64,000 bases of DNA from assembly GCF_958298935.1 (NCBI RefSeq), contig NC_084927.1, positions 15,838,001 to 15,902,000 on the forward strand. The letters run 5' to 3'. Numbering within the stretch: the stretch's first letter is position 1; each line of letters starts with the position of its first letter. The notes under the pieces were generated by a model that saw only the letters and a list, made by a program, of their open reading frames with translations, was not told where the DNA came from and ran no database searches. Source of the stretch: Phragmites australis (taxonomy: Eukaryota; Streptophyta; Magnoliopsida; Poales; Poaceae). The translations under genes were made by a program, and so were the position numbers. Of the stretch, positions 1-10,624 are shown piece by piece.

Positions 1-3000
1 ATATTTGGACTCAAAAGCATTAAGCAATTATTAAGTGAATGTAACCCATACAGTCCAACTGCAACATACAAGGCTCCCCACCTTGCATGCCATAACCGTC
101 TAGTACTCCCTGTACCAGAACCATAATCACAACTATCTAGTACTCCCTGTACCAGAACCATAACCACAACTATCTAGTACTCCCTGTACCAGAGTCAAAA
201 CCAAACCACCATCTAATCATGTGAGGATCCAAGTCTCTCATATCCGTGAGCACGGCTGTTATAACAGTTTTACACTCTGCAGAGGTTGTCCAACTTTCCC
301 CACGAGTCAGTGAATTCCATGTTGCCGTGTTCGCGAAACACTTAACACACGCCAGTGGTGTGCCGCCAAGAATCACTGTATGACACTTTCCACTAACCAG
401 AGACTAATCCAGTGCATGTCTGCCCACTAGGTTTCACCGCCAGGCTTTACGCAAGCAACAGCTCCTACCCAGAAGCCCCCTTTTGTGCTGACCCAACGCA
501 CACTGGACAGACTCTAATCAGTATGTCACACTTTACCCATATCAGCCTCGTGGTTGGTACGTTACTTCTTGGGTTGTCGCTCCACGAACCGGTCCTTACT
601 TAGGTTACTTGAGAAACACTAAACCAGCATCATAACCATGACAACCATCAAAACCACTTTGCTCAAGGCCTAAGGTTCCATGTTGCTAGACCATTAACAA
701 ATTAACCATCATTACTGCATATGTTCATTAGTCAAAATTATGACACTTCCCAATATCCCAAAAGCATGGCTAAGCAATCTACCCATAAAAGACACATAAC
801 CATAAACCATCTAGGTTCCAAGGGATGATAAGGGAAAATCTAGGGAAAACCCTAACATAGGTGACTACCCATCATATTGACTCTGCATGCAATTTTGTAA
901 AACAAAACATTTAAAAACATAGGTTCAATATGATCAAGGACACTTGCCTTTTTCCCAATGCTGCTCAGTGTTGTCGAAATCTTGGTCTTGAAGTCCCTCG
1001 AACTACTTCGGAACGTTATCAACTAATCGCGAGAACTACCGACAAACAACACAAAGCAAACACTAAGAACAACATACCAAACATCATCAAAATACTTTAA
1101 AAAACACTATGGTTGGTTATGGATGATTTTAGAAACATTTAGGCGCAAGATTCACCTAAATCGGAGTTAAGATGAAAACAGAATAGCTTTCGGGAGATGG
1201 ATTAGACTGAAAAGGAAATGCTGATTTTCCGAAACTATCTTCCTATGGAAAAGGCTTTATTGCACAATCACTGTGTCAGGCTTGACAACATCATTGCGCA
1301 AGATTCAAGAAGTGTAGGGCAGACTAGACTTCACTGATTAGGCTAAGGAGAATGATGTGGCGCTGACTTGGCATGCTATGCAAGTAACATCTTGGATTAA
1401 AGAAGAGATACGCTGAGATCTAGTATCAACCACCTATGATGGATCAAAAAGGCTGAAGGTTGAGCTTCTAAGTTAAGGAAACTACTGGTGACTCTATGTA
1501 GCGGTGGTGGTTCGGGTTTCGTCGGAGATGGCGATCGGGCATGTGGCCATAGACATCGATGTCGGCTTCAGTGGTGTTTCAGTGAAACGAGGGGAGCATG
1601 GAATAGAACGCGGAAAGACTAACTCAGTGGTATGGTTGGTTTTGGAAGGGATCATCCGAGGTAGCGGCAAAACAGCGATGACTGCTTCTAGGTTTGGTGG
1701 TGACCGCGAACAAATGTAGGAACGAAGACACTCGCGTTCCAGGAGATTGGCTATGAAATTTGATAAACCGTTTGAACAAGGATGTTCATATTACCCGGGA
1801 ACACAATGCTATGGTATGGGTTTTGGTAGATCATCCACTAAGAGCAAGAACGATAAGTATAGATGAAACGGGTGATGGCTGCGATATGCTGTGGTTGGCA
1901 ATGGCGTCCTGGTCGTGTCGCTGCACAAACGGGGATGGGCTCCTAGGGTAACATAGAAGACTCCATGGGAAACGCCGTGACGCGGTTGGTGCATCCATAC
2001 GGCTTTCGGATTGACAGGGGACGCGAATGCAAAACCGGTGCGCGTGCTGAACACGTCCAGAAACCGGACAGCAGGTATGTCGACCTTGATTTCGATAGTT
2101 TGGCTAATCTAATGGTCAAACCGGTTGGTGAGGGCATGGGGAACATCATGGGGCATGCACCGGTGAAAGGGCTTGGTGATTTGACCTCTGGTTGATCGGG
2201 AACATCGATGCCAACCGGCTACAGTGCGGCTGTCTTGCGGCTGTCCGCGACGGTGACGACCGTGGCGGCATAGATCGGGCTTTGATCGGGGCTAGGGCTT
2301 GGCTAGGGACTTAGTATGATGCTAAAACAGTATTAAGGGAGGAGAAGAAGAGGTCCTCACGTTGCTTTGGTGGTCGAGGAAGAAGGATTCGCGGAGAAGA
2401 CGACGTAGCGCATCACGGGCGGCGGCGACGGCGACTCCGGCGAACGGCGGCGCTCCGGCGACTCACGGACAGAGCAGTAGCGACTTCTAGGGCTTGGGGA
2501 CGTGAAATAGAGGTAGGAGAGGGCGTGCAACTCATATATATAGGGCTAGGGACGGCTGGATGAGGTAGAGTCCAAACCGAACACGAGTTGGATTCGAGTC
2601 CGAGTCGGTTACGATTCCTTTTTCGCAGCTCTGTATTCCGAGGATGATATCTCCATCGTCCGGACTCCAAATTGGACGTTTCTTGATTATAAATTGTAGT
2701 ACTCGAAAAGATCTACAACTTTGGTAGTCATTGGAACTTCTGAAAACATCATATTGATTTCCAAAAATGCGTCACAAGATAAACTGTTTGAACTCGGACT
2801 TCTCTGCGCAGCACTGATTTCGGGGGCCATAACTCCCAGCTCCATTATCCAAAAGGTGACTTCCATAGGTTCAAATCGAAGCTCTCGATGAGACCTACAA
2901 CTTTGGTATTTTCAAGATTTGCATTTGAGGCCGTTTTGAACTCCAAAATGTCATGAGAAGATGAGGCTGTCCAGGACTCTGCGAAAATTTACAGATTTCG

Positions 3001-3044
3001 TGGATCCTTTGTTAGGCCATCTAGAAGACTTGGCTAAGGGTTTG
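1..3044 (-). repeat. Truncated LTR of the B family (inverted copy, LTR D)
   Basis: This stretch is the reverse complement of most of the solo LTR at 25393-29435. The first bases match the strand opposite about 28985-29000, and similarity continues until about 3044, which corresponds to about 25970 in the other copy. Shared landmarks are a run of 37-bp tandem units (101-195 here), a TATA-like stretch near 2535-2542 read on the minus strand, and the same short ORFs, which are LTR shadows rather than genes. The terminal bases of the LTR (GGGTATTACA expected on this side) are absent, so the right end is truncated; the left end runs out of the window. No protein gene is supported here. Confidence 0.8.
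101..195. repeat. 37-bp tandem repeat inside LTR D
   Basis: Three units begin at 101, 138 and 175, each starting TAGTACTCCCTGTACCAG. The inverted copy in solo LTR B carries four units near 28787, 28823, 28860 and 28891, so the array varies in copy number between members of this LTR family. Confidence 0.8.
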
Positions 3045-3132
3045 GACTTGATATCATCCTGATTTCCTTGAGACCTACGAGGATTCCCCTACTCAGTTCT
3101 ACCAGTATATTCCTAGCTCTCCTACAGACAGA
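3045..3132 (+). pseudogene. Left fragment of a Sirevirus-type ORF split by element A
   Basis: Read on the plus strand in the frame that ends with codon 3130-3132, this segment is open and, with one copy of the ACAGA duplication removed, continues in the same frame at 32693. The ORF therefore runs across the insertion of element A. It lies upstream of a Sirevirus-type 3' LTR, where some of these Copia elements carry an extra or envelope-like ORF after pol. The product is not recognised. The left boundary is where similarity to LTR D stops. Confidence 0.55.
3128..3132. other. Target-site duplication ACAGA, left copy (element A)
   Basis: ACAGA immediately precedes the TGTAACACCC start of LTR A. 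The same five bases follow its GTGTGACA end, at 32688-32692. Confidence 0.8.
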
Positions 3133-5857
3133 TGTAACACCCTAATTTTTAGTTTTGTGAATTATTAAAAATTTTCCCACATATTAGCGATAGCATCACC
3201 ATTAGCTTAGGGTTAAAACGATATTTTCATAACTCAAAAATAAATACTTAGGTTATATTTTGATCTGTTGCATTCATGCTGGTTCTGTAGTTGTAGTAGG
3301 CCCCTTTCTCTCTCTCTCTCTCTGGAATTTTTGGGTGGAAAGTGTTTTAAAATTCATTTGAATTCAGTTTATATTTGAAATAGAAATAGAAATAGAAATA
3401 GAAAAAAATTAAAAAGAGAAATAATAGAAACTCAACCCAGGCCAAAACTCCTTCAAAATGTGGCCAAAAACTCCTTCCCCTCTCCCTCTCTCTTCCTCTG
3501 GGATGCAGCCCACTCGCCCTCTCTTTTTCTCTCTTTGGGCCAAGCCCATCTAGCCGAGGCAAGCCGGCCTCCTCAAGACAGCCGCCCCACCCCTCTCCCT
3601 GACCGCGGGCCCAGCTCAAGTCGTGTCGAGCTGCCGAGCCAAGCCGAGCCGTCCCTGCTCATGCCCTACCTCCGGCTGCTCGCCTCCCTGCTGCAGCGCT
3701 GCTGTTACCGGTCAACGCCGCTCCTTCACCTCCCCGCCCAAGCACCGAATTGCCACGGGTACATGACCCCTCCCCTTCCACTTTTCCCTCTTCAATCGCG
3801 TGAAACGGTCGCTTGTTGCCGTTTTCGCTGCCTGGATTTAACTCCAGCGTTGAAGTCCGACCGGACCATGCGTCCCACTCTCTCCCTTCCCCTCTATTAA
3901 TTCTACACCATTGAGTTCGCCGCCCTTTTGTGCACCCCATCCATCCATTCCCGCCTCTTTTCCTTGCTCAAATCGCCGTTGCTGGCCTCTTCTTCTTCAG
4001 CTTCGGTGACGAGCTCCGTCACCGCCAATTTTGCGCCGTCGTGCTGTCTCCGGCCTCGCTGACTCGCTCTTCATCCTTGCAGGACACCTTGGACTCCATT
4101 CCATGGCTTGCCGTTGCTGTTCAGCCACCGGAACGCCTCTCCCGCTGCCTCACCAACCACCACTGCCACCGTTCTTGTTACCCAGCCTTCACACCATCAC
4201 TTTGGCTCCAAATTAGCTCGGGGTGAGTTTGTCAATGCTTCCTTCTCCTTTTTCATCGCTCGTCGAAGCACCACGGCCACTAGAGCCTCGTTCCAACCAA
4301 CTCCGGCCACTCTCCGCCACATAGTGCCGCCGCGAGCCACTATGGTCCACTGTGGACTATTGGACCAAGGAGCTCCTCTCGGTTCACTGCCCGGTGGACT
4401 TGGTCCACACGGGGTTTTCCTCTTAGAAATAATTCCTTTCCAATTTATGACATCATCATTGTGCAATAAACCAGTTTTTGAATATAATAATAATTAGTTT
4501 ATTCTTTGTTAATAAGTAAAATTTGCAGAAACACCCCTGGAACTTCAAACACTCATAACGTTTTGCTCGTAGCTCCGATTTAGGTGATGTTTGCACTCAA
4601 ATTCTCGTAGAGATGTGTAGAATAATTTTATAAGGTTTTTTTATCCAGTTTTAATGCTGTCTAGTGTACTATTCTTATGGTTGATTGTGTGCTAATGTAG
4701 ATGATTCAGTCCAAGAGTTCGGGAATATCCAGGAAGAAGACTTTGAAGGAACTGTGCATCACCTTGACGAAGGCAAGTGTCTTGACCATGTTGCGAGCCC
4801 AATCTTATTCTAAAGTTAGTCTTTACAAAACATGCTGCTGTCTGTGTGATTGAATGGGTAGTATAGCCAACACTAGATTTATGTTCAGGCTTTACACTTG
4901 TAGATGCTTATTTCTTAGTAAAATCATGTTTATGTTTAGCCATGCTTTTAGATGATCAGGTAGTTTGTAGATGATGAATTTGAGCTTTGAAACTAAAAGT
5001 TGATGTAGAAAGGATGTTATAATATTTGATGTTGTTAAGGGAATTAGCAACAAGGAATTTAGGTTTTGGGCAAGAAGATTTTGTTGGTGTGTGCCTGTCG
5101 ATGTCTTCCAGGCATGGATATTCTTGGATGGATATGTTTGGTGATTACCCATGTGGGATAGTTGGCGGTCTTGCCCAGACCATACTAAGGATCGGTTCGT
5201 GGAGCAACCACCCATGACAATAGTACAACCACGAGACCTATATGGTACGGCTTGGATAAGTAATTAGACTTTATCCTAGTGGTGCATGAGCCAGTTGGAT
5301 GTGTAGAGAAGGAAGGGGTACTTCCCAATTCTACCTGTCACAAGAGGGGGCTTCTAGGGTGGAGGGTTACTCCACTTATGTATGGCGGTGAAACCTCAGT
5401 GGACAAGTGCATACTGGGAGACTCCACTTATGTTTTCAATGGCTAAGAAAAGATTGAATTCTTGAAGGTTAAAATATATATTGTTGCACCTGTTTCCTTT
5501 TTAAAATAAAACTACTTTTCTATAGTTTAGGGATAAAACTGGCTTTTACGCAAATAAAACCCTAGAGAATAGGCAATCTTGGTTCAAGCCACCATGTCAT
5601 ACCTTTCCACCACTTGCTGAGTATTGGAAATACTCTCGCTTGATTTTCAAAAGGTGAAGCTTTTGAAGAATATCCTAACGACGATGCAGAATTCTAGGTT
5701 TGTGGAGCTTCCGATCGACTGCCTGTGGTGTCGAGCTGCGTTGTGTTTCTTTTCTGCTACTGTGTTATTTTATTTAGACCCATGTGGTCATTTTGTATTA
5801 AATAACATTGTAATGATGAACAATGTGTCTGTTATCCACTAATGACGTCGCTATATG
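3133..5857 (+). repeat. LTR of element A (plus strand, 3' end cut off)
   Basis: Starts with TGTAACACCC, the terminus typical of long LTRs of grass Tekay/Del-type Gypsy elements, and has a CT microsatellite at 3307-3323. The last 91 bases (5767-5857) are repeated at 32529-32619, where the LTR continues to its true end at 32687. A full copy would be about 2.8 kb. At 5858 the sequence switches abruptly to a piece of another LTR, so the 3' end was lost by deletion. Short ORFs inside it (for example 3460-3900 and 4108-4497) have no recognisable domains and are not called. Confidence 0.8.
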
Positions 5858-5916
5858 GAGACGATGGGGAGCTTATATACGCAAGAGAGGGAGAGGAGGG
5901 GTCGGATTTGGGGAGA
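5858..5916 (-). repeat. 59-bp remnant of the 3' LTR of element C
   Basis: These 59 bases align without gaps to 31731-31789 inside the 5' LTR of element C. To the left lies LTR A; to the right lies the end of C's pol. The rest of C's 3' LTR is missing on both sides of this remnant, so at least two deletions or one complex rearrangement shaped the junction. Confidence 0.7.
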
Positions 5917-7147
5917 CCTTCTCTCATATCTAGTTCCTCTACTGGTAATTGCTCTTTAGGAACTCTCCAGCACTTTTTCAACTGCGACACATGGAAAACA
6001 TCGTGTACTCCCAAGAGTTGAGGTGGTAGGTCCAGCTGGTAAGCTACTTCTCCTCATCTTCCCAATATCTTGTACAGACCAATATACTGAGGTGAAAGCT
6101 TGCCTTTGACCTTGAATCTACTTAGACCTCTGATTGGTGATACTTTGAGATACACAAAGTCTCCTACTTCAAAAGTTAGTTCTCTATGTCGATTATCTGC
6201 ATAACTTTTTGTCTTGACTAAGCAGTCTTTAGATCATTTCTGATCTCTTGCACTTGTCTTTCTGCTTCTCTCAGAACTTCTGGACCGAAAACTTGGCTTT
6301 CCCCGATTTGGTTCTAGAATAACGGGGTTCTACACTTCCTACCATATAAGGCTTCAAAAGGAGACATGTTGAGACTAGCTTGATAACTGTTATTGTACGA
6401 GAATTCTGCATATGGCAGATTCTTGTCCCAACTTTTACCATTCTTCAGTGCACATGCTCTCAACATGTCTTCGAGGATTTGGTTTACTCTTTCTATTTGT
6501 CCATCAGTTTGTGGGTGATATGCTGAGCTGAAATTCAACCTCGTATCCATGGATTCATGTAGACGCTGGTAGAATCATTAGAAAAACTGACTGCTACGAT
6601 CAGATACAATTATCTTAGGTACTCCATACAAACACATAATTCTGGACATATATAATTCAGCTAACTTCGGACCTCGATAGGATTCTTTGACTAGAATGAA
6701 GTGAGCCACTTTTGTCAACTGGTCAACCACGACCCATATGGAATCATGTCCTATTTGCATTCGCGGTAGACCCACTATGAAGTCTATGCTGATTTCTTCC
6801 CACTTTCATTCAAGTATTTTTAATGGCTGTTGCAGTCCTACTTGTCTTTGATGCTTAGCTTTGACTCGCTGACAGATATCACACAAAGCCACATATTCTG
6901 CTACTACTCATTTCATTCCGTACCACCAATATTGATCTTTAAGATCCTGGTACATTTTGGTACTTCCTGGGTGAATAGAATATGTTGAATTATGAGCTTC
7001 CTTTAAAATTGTATCCTGAATAGCTTTATGTCCGGAACACAAATCCTGTGCTTGTACCACACCGTGCCTTGCTCATCTTTATAGAAAACTGGGGCTTTCC
7101 CTACTTCAATAAGCTGCTTGATTTCCAAAATCTTTTCATCTTTAAGC
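5917..7147 (-). pseudogene. Element C pol, 3' part: integrase core and C-terminal end (broken)
   Basis: Continuation of the pol gene that begins near 22916 and is interrupted by the Tat element. On the minus strand it holds the integrase zinc-binding region (about 6880-7000), the core with Asp at about 6601 and Glu at about 6493 in the context YHPQTDGQIERVN, the linker GRKCRTPL, and the tail HDVFHVSQLKKC near 5990. This order is standard for Gypsy chromoviruses. The chromodomain expected after the tail is missing because sequence passes directly into LTR remnant. In-frame stops occur near 6551-6577 and elsewhere. Removing the Tat insertion and one TAAGC copy joins both pol parts in frame. Confidence 0.85.
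7143..7147. other. Target-site duplication TAAGC, left copy (Tat element)
   Basis: TAAGC lies directly before the left end of the Tat element at 7148. The same five bases follow its right end, at 21184-21188. Confidence 0.92.
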
Positions 7148-7408
7148 TATCGGTGTATCAGGAACCAGGGGTCCCTGAGTCCCGAGACCGGGCCGGCCAT
7201 CCGCCACGTGTCACCAACCCGCGAGGTCCACCCTGCAGGATGAGAAGAAACTAAGTTCCGGGAGAAGGTGCTCGGGGCCGCAGCCTCTGGTTCCCGAGCA
7301 CCCCAGTTCGCCGATGACCCGCAGAGTCCAAGTACCGGGAAGAAAGTGCTCGGAAGGGTTCTCACTTACCCCCGAGTACTGTAGTCCCCCGATGATCCAA
7401 ACAGCCAA

Positions 7409-7763
7409 GTGCTCGGGAGAGAGTGCTCGGAGCTGCACGTGGCAGCCCCCGAGGACTCGGTTCCCCGAAGGTCCCACCGAAGTGATCAGGAGAGAGTGTT
7501 CGGGGCTGCACGTGGCAGCCCCCGAGGACTCGGTTCCCCGAAGGTCCCACCGAAGTGCTCGGGAGAGAGTGCTCGGGGCTGCACGTGGCAGCCCCCGAGG
7601 ACTCGGTTCCCCAAGGTCTCACTGAAGTGCTCGGGAGAGAGTGCTCGGGGCTGCACGTGGCAGCCTCCGAGGACTCGGTTCCCCGAAGGTCTCACCGAAG
7701 TGCTCGGGAGAGAGTGCTCGGGGCTGCACGTGGCAGCCCCCGAGGACTCGGTTCCCCGAAGGT
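7409..7763 (+). repeat. Five 73-bp tandem repeats with G-box/ABRE cores (5' LTR)
   Basis: Units begin at 7409, 7482, 7555, 7627 and 7700. Each contains CACGTGGC (at 7436, 7509, 7582, 7654 and 7727), the palindromic G-box CACGTG with the ABRE extension bound by plant bZIP factors. The core lies in a short inverted repeat, GGCTGCACGTGGCAGCC. The array sits about 0.5-0.85 kb upstream of the LTR TATA box, where a U3 enhancer would be expected. Confidence 0.9.
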
Positions 7764-8255
7764 TCGCGCAAGATCGCCTGACGACCCGAAGGGTCCCATC
7801 GGCGGGGTGTCAGCCAGTCAAAGGTCCAATGCCGCATTTAATAGGCACGCGCGGCCAGACATCCTGACATCCTGACATTCTCAGCTGCCCACGCCCTAGT
7901 GTCAGACCCTGCCATGCTTTGGCAGGGGGGCGTGGGTCCATTAAATGCACGGGTCCCATCCCGTTTCATCCGGGTGCCTCGGGATAACGTTGCCAGGGTC
8001 GAAGCGCTCCGCCTGCCACCCTGCCCTGGCAGAAGAACAAGACAGGGTGGGTGCACCGGGTGCCTCTACGGCTGCCCGGTGGGCCCTCTTAATGGTGCCG
8101 AAGGACATCCACAGTGGCGGGTGGTCGGATGCACGCAGCATTTTTCCACCGCCCCTGTCACTTCGCCAAGACGGAATGATGACGCCTTTCTCCGTGGCGC
8201 CTTGGCACTCACGCCCCCTCTTTCCCATTCAGGATAAAGTCGAGGTCGCCGCGCC

Positions 8256-8262
8256 TATAAAA
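8256..8262 (+). promoter_or_regulatory. TATA box of the Tat 5' LTR
   Basis: TATAAAA in the context GCGCCTATAAAAGGAAAGG. It is conserved at 20740-20746 in the 3' LTR. Transcription would be expected to start about 30 bp downstream, defining the U3/R border. Confidence 0.75.
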
Positions 8263-8699
8263 GGAAAGGATGGAGAACACCTGAAGACCAGTCCAGATCA
8301 GACAAGACAGCACAAACAGGAGACATAGAAGAAGCGCGATGAACACGATAGAACAAGAACATCTCAAACAAGCTCGAACAGAGCTAGAACACGGGAGCCT
8401 CAAGCTCTCTGTAGGCAGCACACCCTTGTAACAAAATACATCCTTGAAGAATTCCCTTCAAGGAAAGATATAGCGCTCACACAGGAGTAGGGTGTTACGC
8501 CCCCGTGCGGCCCGAACCTTTCTAAACCCCAGTGCATCTATCTTTTTTGCACTAGATCGATCATCCCCCACCACCAGCCGTTGCATTTATTTCCATTTCC
8601 ATTTATTTCCCGGACGAGCTCGTTCAGGATCATCCCCCCGGCCGAATCTTTAAAAAGGGGTCTCTCGGGATCCCTGCGACAGGAGTTCATCCTCCGACA

Positions 8700-8722
8700 G
8701 CTGGCGCGCCAGGTAGGGGGAA
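8700..8722 (+). other. Primer-binding site of the Tat element
   Basis: GCTGGCGCGCCAGGTAGGGG directly follows the LTR end CGACA. The position and the TGGCGC start fit a tRNA-derived primer site; I do not assign the tRNA. A Tat-like fragment at 59338 has the related start GCTGGCGCGG after the same CGACA. Confidence 0.75.
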
Positions 8723-8764
8723 ATATCCCTGGATTTGTTCGTTTGCTTTTTTCCACAGGAAAAG

Positions 8765-10618
8765 ATGGCTGGTGGGCACCGTCTCCAGTGTTCCGGCTCC
8801 ACTTCTAGTGACGGAGTGCTGCCCGACGCCCGGGAGAGCCCAGTTGCTGCTGCGTTCCAGCAGCAGCCGCTATCCACGTGCGGGGTTTTTCCCGCTCAAG
8901 GGGATCAAGACGCTGGGCCCAGCAGGGCCGCCGCCGCCGATGCTGATGCACTTTTCGACCCCCAGCAGGAGGTCGGGACCCCGGCCGCTAGGTCCGCCTC
9001 TGGACCGCGTCGGGTGCCACCTCGGCGCAGGCTCGCATTCAGCGAGGCCGGGCCAAGGAGCGCACTGCTTGCAGCGCATGCTCTCCTCAGGCACCCGCCC
9101 GTTCTGGCCACATCGAACACTCTGGAAGGCCGGTGGATCCAAGATGTCGTCGCTTTGGTTGGCACTGCTCGCCGCCAGGTGCAGGCCGGGAGTCCTCGCA
9201 CCACCTCTCAGCGTGGCGCCGCCAGAGCCGGCTCCTCAACGGGCAACGTCCGCACGGGCCAAGGGGCCTCCAGGCGGAGTGCCGTCCCCCTGGCCGTGTC
9301 CGAAGCCCGGGACCTCCACTTGCGTCTTGACGAGCGGAGGGGCCACGAGGACGCCCGAGTTACTCTCGAGCGCCAGCGGGAGACCCGGCAGGAGGTTGGG
9401 GCAGAGGACTAGGCTTCCTCTCTCCCGGCCCAAGGCCACCGGGAATCCCCTGCTCGCCGCCACTCGCCACCGAGGACCCCCGCTCGTGCTGTGGGGTACG
9501 GCACCGGCTGCCGTGCCTTCACCACCGAGCTCCGCCGGGTCAGGTGGCCTTCCAAGTTCCGCCCCGAGTTGTCGGAGAAGTACGACGGGCCCATCGACCC
9601 CGTCGAGTTCCTCCAGATCTACACGACGGCCGTCCAAGCGGCCGGAGGCAGCGAAAAGGTGATGGCAAACTATTTTCATGTTGCCTTGAGGGGCTCTGCC
9701 TGCTCTTGGCTTATGAACTTACCCCCAGGGTCTATAAGCTCCTGGGATGACCTTTGCCACCAGTTTGTGGCCAACTTTCAGGGCACATTTACGCGCCCCG
9801 GCTTGGAGTGCGACCTCCACGCCGTCCAACAGTAGGAAGGGGAGACGCTGCGGTGCTTTATACAGCGCTTCAGCCAGGTTCGCAACACTATTCCACGAGT
9901 GGCCCCCCATGCTGTTATTGTTGCTTTCCGGCAGGGCGTCCGCGACGAGCGGATGCTCGGAAAGCTAGGTACGCAGGAGATCGAGACCACTGTGGAGCTC
10001 TTCGCACTGGCCGATAAGTGCGCCAAGGCTGCGGAGGCCAGGGCGTGGCATGCTCCTCACCCCGCCTCTGACCAGCCAAGTTCTTCATGCTCCGACAAGC
10101 GGGAAAAGAAGAAGAGAAGGAAGCGCGAGGCCGCTCCCGTCGAGCCGTCCCAGGGCCCCGCCCATAGGGCGCCGCAAGAGCCCGACCGCCGGCAAGAGCG
10201 CCGGCCGGGCATCGACCGACGTCCCACAAGGGCCCCTGCTAGGGCTCCTCCTCGGGCCCCCGTGCCCACGAGGGCCCCGGCACCAGCTAGGGCACCAGCT
10301 CCCGCAAGAGCCCCGGCCCCCGGCCGAGCTCCTGCTCCAGCGAGGGCCCCCGCTCCCGCGGGGCCCGAGCCAGGTAAATGGTGTCCCATACACCAGACCA
10401 GATGGCACGACCTCACGGAGTGTCGTACGGTCAAAGGACTCGTGGAGCAGCGCCAGAGGGAGCACGACGAGTCCCGCGGAGGAGGCGATGCTGAGGTTGC
10501 CCCCGACAACACCGAGCTCGGTTTCCAGGAACCCGAGCACGCCGTCGCCTTCATCGACGGGGGCGCGTGCACGCCTTCCTCACGCCGTGGCATCAACCCC
10601 GAGCGAGGAGGCCGCTAG
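8765..10618 (+). pseudogene. Tat gag (broken)
   Basis: One reading frame from ATG 8765 encodes a gag polyprotein with a low-complexity N-terminus, a Retrotrans_gag-like core (about 9530-10040, with WPSKFRPELSEKYDG, then SWDDLCHQF and later ERMLGKL), a basic stretch KREKKKRRKR, an Ala-Pro-Arg repeat tract (about 10220-10370) and a knuckle-like CPIHQTRWHDLTEC near 10383. Stops interrupt the frame at 9410-9412 and 9833-9835 (TAG after Val-Gln-Gln), and the ORF closes at 10618. The following protease lies in another frame (overlapping ORF 10050-11285), so a frameshift, programmed or degenerative, separates them. Gag would package the element's RNA into particles. Confidence 0.88.
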
Positions 10619-10624
10619 GTCCCT

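Larger units (their letters stand above)
7148..8699 (+). repeat. Tat element 5' LTR
   Basis: 1552 bp. Begins TATCGGTGTATC, where the 3' LTR has TGTCGGTGTATC, so the canonical TG terminus has mutated to TA. Ends CCTCCGACA. Contains five 73-bp repeats (7409-7763), a TATA box at 8256-8262 and a polyadenylation-rich R region. The ORFs of 60-150 residues across the repeats, in all frames and on both strands, are repeat shadows. Confidence 0.93.

Noticed and set aside
7409..7763. CRISPR-like regularly spaced repeats
   Set aside because: Whole 73-bp units are repeated head to tail without unique spacers, inside an LTR of a plant element. It is a minisatellite.
7362..7875. Overlapping ORFs of 70-150 residues with repeated peptides, and their twins at 19926-20359
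   Set aside because: They are translations of the same LTR tandem repeat in many frames and on both strands.
8772..9662. Plus-strand ORF of 296 residues overlapping Tat gag
   Set aside because: GC-rich shadow in another frame; the gag core motifs lie in the frame of 8765-10618.
10057..10596. Minus-strand ORF of 179 residues opposite Tat gag
   Set aside because: Shadow of the Ala-Pro-Arg-rich gag segment; the composition is repeat-driven and there is no domain.
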